This document shows, piece after piece, positions 1 to 4,742 of a stretch of DNA of 8,493 bases. The position numbers were made by a program, and so were the translations under genes. Position 1 is the stretch's first letter; each line of letters starts with the position of its first letter. The notes beneath the pieces are model-generated. The model worked only from the letters and a program-made list of their open reading frames with translations, searched no databases and was not told where the DNA came from. This DNA is from Thermoflexales bacterium (GTDB taxonomy: Bacteria; Chloroflexota; Anaerolineae; S140-20): the NCBI GenBank assembly GCA_015484715.1, contig WFUY01000136.1:1-8493 (forward strand). Direction: 5' to 3'.

Positions 1-912
1 GGCAGTGATCACCGCGCTGAAGCCCAAACCGGCCGTGGCCGTGGGTGGCACGGCGATGGCGAAGTGGTCCAACGGCCCGCCGGTGACCGTGATCGTCCCG
101 GTAGCGTCGGTGATGGAAGCCGAGGCCTGGGCCTGCACGCTCCCCAGGCCCGTCGTCGTCGCCTGGAAGGTCGTCGTCGGCCCCACGGTAGGCGATACGG
201 TGCCGATCCCCCCGTTGACCGACCAGGTGACGGCCTGGCCGGCGATCAGGTTGTTGTTGGCATCGTAAGCGGCGGCGTGGAGGGCCCAACTCTCCCCCAC
301 CAGCAGCGTCTTGTCGCCGGCCTCGCCGCCCCCGCTCTCGGTGATCACGACGGAGGCGACAGGACCCGGCACAACGATGAGGGTCGCGGTGGCGACCAGT
401 GTGGGGGTTTGCTGAGCCGTGGCGGTGATGATGGCGGTGGTGGCGGTGATGGCGTGGAAGGTGGTGGAGATCCCGACCAGGGGGGTGATGGTACCGTTGA
501 CGCCGGAGGGAAGCGTCCAGGTCGAGACCTCATAACCTGTGGTCACCGTGCCGCTGACACCCATCGCGTAGAGGACCAGCGACTGGCCCGAGGTGATGGT
601 CGCGCTCACGATGGGATTGCCGCTGGCATCTTCGATGCGCAGGCCGGTCGCCCCTCCGGCGAAGAGAGGGGCCAGCGGAGGAGCCTGGACCGGTTTGGCC
701 CTCGGCACCCACCAAGGAGGCAAGGCCGTGGGCCGGCCTCCCTGGCCCCCTAAGGAGATGGCGACCCACTGCCCCACGTCCGATGTCAACGCCGAAGCAG
801 GCTCGGCAGCGAGGGCAGCACCGACGCCGCTGCCCAAGATGTTCAGTACCAACGTGGAAACGAGCCCAACCCGGACGATGCGAGAGACAAAGGCCAATCG
901 CCAGTTCATCAT
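1..912 (-). CDS. Secreted protein with bacterial Ig-like (Big) domains, partial
   Basis: The reading frame is open from tandem ATG codons (912-910 and 909-907) to the left edge, about 303 residues, so the C-terminal part is outside the window. A purine-rich GGGAGG lies 5 and 8 bases upstream of the two ATGs, and either could be used. Counting from the second ATG, residues 1-35 form a signal peptide: basic start (NWRLAFVSRIVRV), hydrophobic core, and a likely cleavage near ALAA at 32-35. Residues 36-88 are a Pro/Gly-rich spacer. Two beta-rich modules follow, about 89-180 and 184-277; the second has typical Big-domain features: GDKTLLVGES, AYDANNNLIAG, VTWSVNGG, then IGTVSP. A third module starts at about 279 (GPLDHFAIAV). 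Such proteins are usually exported surface or adhesin-like proteins; the ligand is unknown. The composition is Thr/Ala/Val-rich with almost no Cys. Family level is well supported; the role is inference. Confidence 0.8.
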   Translation of the reverse strand, partial: MMNWRLAFVSRIVRVGLVSTLVLNILGSGVGAALAAEPASALTSDVGQWVAISLGGQGGRPTALPPWWVPRAKPVQAPPLAPLFAGGATGLRIEDASGNPIVSATITSGQSLVLYAMGVSGTVTTGYEVSTWTLPSGVNGTITPLVGISTTFHAITATTAIITATAQQTPTLVATATLIVVPGPVASVVITESGGGEAGDKTLLVGESWALHAAAYDANNNLIAGQAVTWSVNGGIGTVSPTVGPTTTFQATTTGLGSVQAQASASITDATGTITVTGGPLDHFAIAVPPTATAGLGFSAVITA

Positions 913-950
913 ACCCCCCTCCCGTCGGACTACCCAGAGATCCTCTTCCC

Positions 951-956
951 ATTGTA
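951..956 (-). promoter_or_regulatory. Possible -10 box for the Ig-like-domain gene
   Basis: Read on the minus strand this is TACAAT, about 40 bases upstream of the first ATG. No good -35 box is found 16-18 bases further upstream; an A/T-rich CTTTTTAACTT run lies higher up. It is the best promoter candidate in the 232-base gap between the two minus-strand genes, but weak. Confidence 0.3.
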
Positions 957-1027
957 CCACAACTTCCCCAACGCCACTGTTAGAGAGAAGTTAAAAAGCT
1001 GTCTGAAAAGGTTTAGCCGGAGCCAAC

Positions 1028-1036
1028 TTATCCACA
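1028..1036 (+). other. Isolated DnaA-box-like 9-mer
   Basis: TTATCCACA matches the strongest DnaA-box consensus exactly. It stands alone, between the terminator of the 319-residue gene and the upstream region of the Ig-like-domain gene. No further boxes, AT-rich unwinding region or dnaA/dnaN gene are seen, so this is not an origin. It could be a DnaA-responsive site or chance. Confidence 0.25.
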
Positions 1037-1040
1037 AGGC

Positions 1041-1079
1041 GTGAAAAGGAAAGCGCGATGCACACCCACAGTGCATCGC
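1041..1079 (-). terminator. Rho-independent terminator of the 319-residue gene
   Basis: On the minus strand GCGATGCAC (1079-1071) pairs perfectly over 9 bp with GTGCATCGC (1063-1055) around a 7-base loop. It is followed by GCTTTCCTTTTC, a broken U tract. It lies about 66 bases past the stop codon of the gene ending at 1145, and before the upstream region of the next minus-strand gene. Confidence 0.75.
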
Positions 1080-1144
1080 CTCCCTACGGGGCACCAGACA
1101 CCTCCAGGGCGCGGTAAAGGCAACGAGTCCGGCAATCACTCCAG

Positions 1145-2104
1145 CTATCCGTCAGGAGGCCGCTCCAGAGCCCACAGATGGGTGAAGACCAGGGCCAGTT
1201 TTCCCGTCTCGCCCCGCTCCAACGCCCAGGCATTGGCCGTCTCGAAGTCCCGATGGAGGTCTTCGAGCATCTGCAATTGCAGCTCGGCCGGCTCGGCTGA
1301 GAAGATCACGATGAGCGTCGTGTGCCGCCCTGGGATGAAGCAGAGCCATCGCCCCCCCTCGATCTCCGTGCGTTTCATCCCTGCGCCGAAGACCTCTTGG
1401 GTGAGGCTGCGGAAGCTGCTGAGCATTGGGACCAGGAGCCCTGTATCCACCTGGAACTTCCCGACCTCTGCCAGGGGGACGCCGCTGGCCGTTTCGTAGA
1501 TGGCGTAGCTGAGGATGCGGGCGGCGTGCTGCTGTCGGAGGAAAGTCGTCCTGCCCTCCACAGCCACAGCCCGCCACGCCCCGGAGCCCGGCATCTCGAT
1601 CAGCGCCTGTTCGATGGCCTGCCGCTGCCGTTGATAGTGGCTGTAGATCTCTTGGAATTGCCGCCGGTTGATGCGCCCCTCGGCGAACTCTTGGACGATC
1701 CGCACCGTCTTCTCCCGCAGCCGGCGGAGGAACTGCCGGGCCTCGGCAGGGGTCGCGGGCATCTTCGTCGCCTCGGAGGTATCCGGTGTAGGCCGAGAGG
1801 GCGAGGAAACCGGCGGGACGGTGAAAGGGGGTACCGATGTCGAGGAGGATGGACGAGGTGAACGCGGCGGGTGAGAGGACGGACGATGCGGAGGCTTCGT
1901 CCTCGTTGGAGGGGAAGGTGGTCTTGGTTGGCCGAAGGAAGAAGGGCCGGAGACCGAGGGGACCGCCGAAGCGGCTCTCAGAGTAGGTTGTGCTTTGGGT
2001 CGCGTCTCAGCCGTCGTCGGTTGTTCTGCCGTCTGAGCTTGTTCCTGAGGTCGCTTTTTCCGCCAGCTTTTGAGGATCCGTCGAAATCGGTCTGTATCTC
2101 CCAC
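1145..2104 (-). CDS. Hypothetical protein: disordered linker plus Roadblock/longin-like domain
   Basis: 319 residues with a GTG start, chosen because AAGGGGGG lies 3 bases upstream and a strong promoter sits about 60 bases upstream. Residues 1-20 are strongly basic (RFRRILKSWRKKRP). Residues 21-118 are a low-complexity Pro/Ser/Thr/Arg linker with no membrane segment or signal peptide. Residues 119-170 look helical, with AEGRINRRQFQEIYSHYQRQ, recalling short oligomerisation helices. Residues about 185-310 look alpha/beta: AARILSYAIYETASG, then LVPMLSSFRSLTQEVFG, a beta pair GGRWLCFIPGRHTTLIVIFS, and a long helix ELQLQMLEDLHRDFETANAW. This pattern resembles the Roadblock/LC7-longin folds found next to small GTPases, but that is a resemblance judged by eye. 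No GTPase is visible in the window. Product probably cytoplasmic; function unknown. Confidence 0.75.
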   Translation of the reverse strand: MGDTDRFRRILKSWRKKRPQEQAQTAEQPTTAETRPKAQPTLRAASAVPSVSGPSSFGQPRPPSPPTRTKPPHRPSSHPPRSPRPSSSTSVPPFTVPPVSSPSRPTPDTSEATKMPATPAEARQFLRRLREKTVRIVQEFAEGRINRRQFQEIYSHYQRQRQAIEQALIEMPGSGAWRAVAVEGRTTFLRQQHAARILSYAIYETASGVPLAEVGKFQVDTGLLVPMLSSFRSLTQEVFGAGMKRTEIEGGRWLCFIPGRHTTLIVIFSAEPAELQLQMLEDLHRDFETANAWALERGETGKLALVFTHLWALERPPDG

Positions 2105-2113
2105 AGTCCCCCC
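2105..2113 (-). promoter_or_regulatory. Ribosome binding site for the GTG-started gene
   Basis: Minus-strand AAGGGGGGACT immediately precedes GTG at 2104-2102. It supports this GTG as the start, since no in-frame ATG with an equally good purine run is found nearby. Confidence 0.55.
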
Positions 2114-2165
2114 TTATCTCGACGCACGTTGCCTGTTTCCGATGAAGGTCTGACATCCCAACACC

Positions 2166-2194
2166 ATTCTAACATAGTCGAGGAGGGCTGTCAA
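2166..2194 (-). promoter_or_regulatory. Sigma-70-type promoter of the 319-residue gene
   Basis: The minus strand carries a perfect -35 TTGACA (2194-2189), a 17-base spacer and -10 TAGAAT (2171-2166). The predicted start is near 2159, giving a leader of about 55 bases before the GTG. It makes this gene transcribable independently of the membrane-protein gene that ends at 2243. Confidence 0.8.
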
Positions 2195-2209
2195 CAAGGA
2201 GAACCCGGC

Positions 2210-2231
2210 GTTGGACCAAAAGTTGACCAAA
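2210..2231 (-). repeat. 11-base-phased direct repeat upstream of the promoter
   Basis: On the minus strand TTTGGTCAAC and TTTGGTCCAAC follow each other with an 11-base period, about 16-37 bases upstream of the -35 box. Two near-identical half-sites one helical turn apart at this position could be an activator site. No regulator is identified. Confidence 0.35.
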
Positions 2232-2242
2232 TGGCCCTATCC

Positions 2243-3799
2243 TCAACCGTTGCCCTCTCGCGCCTGGAGCTCCGCCTGCCAGATGATCCTCGCCAGCCGC
2301 TCCCGAGCCGCCTTCAGATAGCGGGTGTAGGTGCCCCCCGTGATCGCCAACCCTAACCCCCGCAGGTAAGCCTCTACCTCCCGGCGGCTCCGGCCCTCGA
2401 TGTACTTCTGACAGAGAATCAGGTACTCAATCCACTCCGAGGGAGGAGGAGTGGGAGGACCAGACCTCGTGTTGGGACAGAGCGCCTCCACCTGCCTGAC
2501 CAGGAAGCCCCGCAGGACCTCGGCCCGCTCGTGCACGGAGTTTCCCATCGGAGAGGTTCCCCAGGTCCGGGCCAGGGCCTGGAGCTCCCGCTGCACAACG
2601 GCGAGGGTGAAGAGCCGGCTCTCGGCCAAGGCTTGGTCCTTCCAGAAGGTCGCGTGGCGGAAGAGACGATGGATCTCTTGCCGGATCACCTCGTAGGAAG
2701 CGACCCGCCGGGCCTCCTGGGCGATCTGGGCGAACTCCGCCTCGGCCGTCTTCAGGGCCTGCTGGGGGTTGGGGGCCTTCAGGATCTCCCGCTGCAGCCG
2801 GGTGAGCCGCCGGCGGTACTCGACGAGCCAGTGGGGGAGGAGCGCCCGGTCCAGCAACACCCGCCCCCAGTCGAAGAGGGTGTGGGTGAGGATCACCAGG
2901 CCGATCAGCGAGGAGACGGCGATGGGGGAGACAGAGCGGCCACTGATCCAATAGGTCAGGTGGAAGGCCAGGAGGTAGGAGGAGACGGCGATTGCCGTCC
3001 CTGTGAGGGCGTGGAGGAAATCTTCCCAGAGGATCTGGTTCCGCACCAGCGCCCCGTAGATCACGATGCCGCGCATTATGAGGAGCAAACCTACGGTGCT
3101 CATCAGGTCGCCGATCTGCTCGGGCAGGGGTTCTGACCGTCGGGCATAGGCGACTATGAGCATCGTGATGGCGACGGCTACAAGCGAGCTGCCCAGCCAC
3201 AACCACTTGAATCCCTGGCGGCACGGCGAGTTCTTCGGGCTCCCTCGGTACAGGCGGAACAACAGTGCTGTGCTGATCCACATCGTGCTGGGGTAGTACA
3301 CTCCATACAGGTAGAAGGTCGGCTTGTTTGCAGGAACGACGTAGGGTTCAAAGGAAGAGCCCGGTTGAACCCGATGGAAGCTCCAGATCAGCTCGGTGAA
3401 GGTGCCGGCCAAGGCGATGACGATGGCGTAGAGCAGGAGGAGGGGAAAGAGCACCTGTTCCCAGAGCGGGGGGCTTCGCCATTGGCCCTCTTCGGCCCCC
3501 AAGAAGACAACGACCTGTAGCCAGAGGATACCGGTGATGGGAACGCCCCACCAGGATGCTCTGTACCAGAGGAGGTACTCTTCGGCGGTGGACGCGACGC
3601 TTTGGATGGCCATGCCGAACATAAAAAGCGCAGCCAGTCCCATCGCTGTGCTCGTCAACAGTGACGGCAGGTGCCACCGCCAGAGGGACTGGCTCTCCTC
3701 CCGACGGGATGGCAAGTCGCGGGTGAGGAGGTAGAGGCTAAACCAAAAGAAGAGGCCGGCCGCCAGGTTCTCCAGCCAGAAAAACACCGTGTACGGCAT
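2243..3799 (-). CDS. Multi-pass membrane protein with helical C-terminal tail, putative sensor/regulator
   Basis: 518 residues, ATG start with AGAGGGGG about 7 bases upstream; its paralogue at 7525 starts at the same residue. About nine hydrophobic segments: roughly 5-25, 45-66, 82-101, 116-138, 162-184, 198-218, 230-252, 263-285 and 292-315. The arrangement recalls 7TM-type sensor modules, without a recognised family. Residues 325-440 are charged and helical (RRLTRLQREIL, RQEIHRLFRHATFWKDQAL). After a Pro-rich hinge (446-454), residues 455-515 form three helices including GRSRREVEAYLRGLG and GTYTRYLKAARERLARI, which look like a helix-turn-helix. No histidine-kinase H/N/G boxes, GGDEF or other catalytic motif is seen. 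It could be a membrane-bound one-component regulator (inference). No terminator is visible before the next minus-strand gene 138 bases downstream. DNA is partly identical to the copy at 7525. Confidence 0.85.
   Translation of the reverse strand: MPYTVFFWLENLAAGLFFWFSLYLLTRDLPSRREESQSLWRWHLPSLLTSTAMGLAALFMFGMAIQSVASTAEEYLLWYRASWWGVPITGILWLQVVVFLGAEEGQWRSPPLWEQVLFPLLLLYAIVIALAGTFTELIWSFHRVQPGSSFEPYVVPANKPTFYLYGVYYPSTMWISTALLFRLYRGSPKNSPCRQGFKWLWLGSSLVAVAITMLIVAYARRSEPLPEQIGDLMSTVGLLLIMRGIVIYGALVRNQILWEDFLHALTGTAIAVSSYLLAFHLTYWISGRSVSPIAVSSLIGLVILTHTLFDWGRVLLDRALLPHWLVEYRRRLTRLQREILKAPNPQQALKTAEAEFAQIAQEARRVASYEVIRQEIHRLFRHATFWKDQALAESRLFTLAVVQRELQALARTWGTSPMGNSVHERAEVLRGFLVRQVEALCPNTRSGPPTPPPSEWIEYLILCQKYIEGRSRREVEAYLRGLGLAITGGTYTRYLKAARERLARIIWQAELQAREGNG
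2831..2922 (-). repeat. 92-base block identical to 8402-8493 (inverted copy)
   Basis: Read on the minus strand, this part of the membrane-protein gene (encoding AVSSLIGLVILTHTLFDWGR onward to LLPH) matches 8402-8493 at every base, third codon positions included. The match runs to the window edge, so the true repeat may be longer. The 80 bases just upstream in the two genes differ clearly. Confidence 0.9.
3003..3076 (-). repeat. 74-base block identical to 8248-8321 (inverted copy)
   Basis: Read on the minus strand, this stretch encodes MRGIVIYGALVRNQILWEDF and the following HAL, and matches 8248-8321 at every base including all synonymous positions. The two genes diverge on both sides of it. 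Confidence 0.9.
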
Positions 3800-4059
3800 C
3801 TTCAGCCCCCTCTGTTGACGGGTCGGGTGGAGGGCGGGTCCGCTCAGCTCCCGCCGATTCCCGCGAGGTGAGAGATCGTCTGGATCATCGGGGCCGGCAT
3901 CGGTGTTCGCGGCGGAGAGGCGGAGGATGTCTGTCAGGATGGGCCCGGCATCGCCCGGACGGACGGAGGGACGTGCGGGGGACGACGGACGCGAGGTTGA
4001 GCAGGACAGTGTGACGCCGGAGACCTCCGTCCTGGGCTCCTGCTACGATACTACCACAG
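3800..4059. other. Gene-free stretch, probable leader of the 518-residue gene
   Basis: No convincing coding sequence on either strand. The DNA is rich in GGACGG/GACGGA-like words (about 3958-3995). It has no clear -10/-35 pair pointing into the membrane-protein gene. If the conserved block at 4220-4269 carries the promoter, this stretch belongs to a leader of about 420 bases. Confidence 0.4.
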
Positions 4060-4200
4060 AAAAACTGCGGTGGACTACGGATTTTGTTCAGGTTGGTGTA
4101 GTGGACTGCGGGAGAAGGGCGAAAGCTTCAGAAAACTGCGGAAAACTTCGGAGAACTGCAGAATCCTGCGCGTTACTGCGGGAAACTGCGGAGACCGGCG
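4060..4200. repeat. 10-base-period direct repeat array (consensus GAAAACTGCG)
   Basis: From 4131 to 4200 seven consecutive 10-base units fit GAAAACTGCG with 0-4 mismatches each, without any indel (for example 4131 GAAAACTGCG, 4141 GAAAACTTCG, 4151 GAGAACTGCA, 4181 GGAAACTGCG). Weaker units in the same phase extend left to 4101 (GTGGACTGCG). Two more (4060 AAAAACTGCG and 4070 GTGGACTACG) lie one base out of phase beyond a gap. The period is not a multiple of three, so the array is not coding. It lies between the upstream block (4220-4269) and the start of the minus-strand membrane-protein gene. The matching interval in the paralogue has no such array. Ten bases is close to one helical turn, so all copies would face one side of the DNA. 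No spacers are present, so it is not CRISPR. Confidence 0.8.
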
Positions 4201-4219
4201 ATGCTCGCATCAGGTGTCC

Positions 4220-4269
4220 GTACAACGCCATGTTACCACAATGGAGAGACCGATGCGGTCAGAATTCGG
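4220..4269 (-). promoter_or_regulatory. Upstream block shared by both membrane-protein copies (copy 1)
   Basis: On the minus strand this 50-base block aligns without gaps to 7325-7374, with 36 of 50 bases equal by hand count. Equal cores are GCATCGG and the 12-mer ATGGCGTTGTAC, 18 bases apart in both. Each copy has a -10-like hexamer at the same place (TAACAT here at 4235-4230; TAGGAT in the other). The -35 region is poor (CCGCAT). Probably promoter and/or operator of the 518-residue gene, which begins about 420 bases further on. Confidence 0.55.
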
Positions 4270-4287
4270 CTAGAAATAGCGCATCGG
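4250..4287. repeat. 8-bp inverted repeat
   Basis: CCGATGCG (4250-4257) and CGCATCGG (4280-4287) are perfect inverse complements with 22 bases between. A small GCTA-GAAA-TAGC hairpin lies in the right part (4269-4280). It overlaps the outer end of the shared upstream block. Could be an operator or an RNA hairpin; modest evidence. Confidence 0.35.
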
Positions 4288-4400
4288 CGGCGGGGGGATG
4301 TTCGTTGGCGTGGATGCATCCGGCGCTGGCAGCGGTTGTTTCACGAGGAGGCCTGACCTGGTGATTACCCATAAGTGAGCGAGGGGATGGGCTGCGGTAG

Positions 4401-4477
4401 GCCGTCTACGAATTTCTCACGAATGCACGAATGGGGTGGTTTCTAATTCGTGTATTCGTGCCCTGTTCGTGGACGGC
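4401..4477. repeat. 32-base imperfect inverted repeat (palindromic element)
   Basis: Left arm 4401-4432 and right arm 4446-4477 are inverse complements apart from one mismatch in the inner 15 bases (CACGAATGCACGAAT against ATTCGTGTATTCGTG), a 5-base mismatched bulge, and one mismatch in the outer part that ends in GCCGTC/GACGGC. The loop is 13 bases. There is no U tract, so it is not a normal terminator. It lies between the divergent upstream regions of the membrane-protein and acylase genes. It resembles a REP or MITE-like intergenic palindrome. Confidence 0.75.
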
Positions 4478-4545
4478 TGATCTCCCTACCCCCAAGATAT
4501 GGGTAGTCACCAAGACCCTGACGGCTGGCCTTTCGCCGAAGATTG

Positions 4546-4554
4546 TGCTATACT
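4546..4554 (+). promoter_or_regulatory. Extended -10 promoter of the acylase gene
   Basis: TGCTATACT combines the TGN extension with a -10 differing from TATAAT at one base. No good -35 is seen at 16-18 bases, which is common in extended -10 promoters. Predicted start near 4561, leaving a leader of about 180 bases before the ATG at 4743. Confidence 0.55.
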
Positions 4555-4594
4555 GTCGGCCCACCATTCCTATCGCGCGGGTACCTATAGCCTA

Positions 4595-4687
4595 CCTCCC
4601 GCAGGTCACCGGTCGAGGGCGCTTTCAGCCCCGATGGGCTATTTGAAGCACGATTTCGCGTCGGCAACGTGCCTAACCTGCGGGAGG
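4595..4687 (+). promoter_or_regulatory. Structured leader RNA upstream of the acylase
   Basis: CCTCCCGCAGGT (4595-4606) and ACCTGCGGGAGG (4676-4687) form a perfect 12-bp stem closing a 69-base interior. Inside, AGCCC-CGAT-GGGCT (4627-4640) makes a hairpin that extends through GCTTT/GAAGC (4621-4625 with 4645-4649, one G-U pair). A second possible hairpin pairs CACG and CGTG (4649-4652 with 4668-4671). The CCTCC of the left strand can alternatively pair with the GGAGG of the ribosome binding site (4733-4737). This is the layout of a cis-regulatory RNA. I recognise no known riboswitch consensus. Confidence 0.45.
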
Positions 4688-4713
4688 GTGAACAGTTACT
4701 CGCGCGGAAGCGT

Positions 4714-4733
4714 CATGCACAAGCATGCACAAG
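4714..4733 (+). repeat. Tandem duplication of a 10-mer at the acylase start
   Basis: CATGCACAAG occurs twice in direct succession (4714-4723, 4724-4733). The second copy creates an in-frame upstream ATG at 4725 and leads into the ribosome binding site. Confidence 0.8.
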
Positions 4734-4737
4734 GAGG
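4731..4737 (+). promoter_or_regulatory. Ribosome binding site deciding the acylase start
   Basis: AAGGAGG lies 5 bases before ATG 4743. It would fall inside the coding region if the upstream in-frame ATG at 4725 were used. That ATG has no purine-rich site of its own, so 4743 is preferred. Confidence 0.8.
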
Positions 4738-4742
4738 AAGCG

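Noticed and set aside
64..753. 229-codon plus-strand frame at the left end
   Set aside because: Antisense to the Ig-like-domain gene, with a low-complexity Gly/Arg/Asp composition. The minus-strand frame has a signal peptide, ribosome binding site and domain pattern.
976..1020. Possible insertion-sequence end (AAAAAGCTGTCTGAAAAGG)
   Set aside because: It resembles some terminal repeats, but no partner repeat, target duplication or transposase fragment is found in the window.
4060..4200. CRISPR array
   Set aside because: Units are only 10 bases, contiguous and without spacers; no cas genes are present.
3903..4364. 153-codon plus-strand frame in the central gap
   Set aside because: It crosses the 10-base repeat array, whose period is not a multiple of three. 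It has no good ribosome binding site and no protein-like composition.
4401..4477. Intrinsic terminator
   Set aside because: The palindrome has no T tract on either side and does not follow a gene on either strand.
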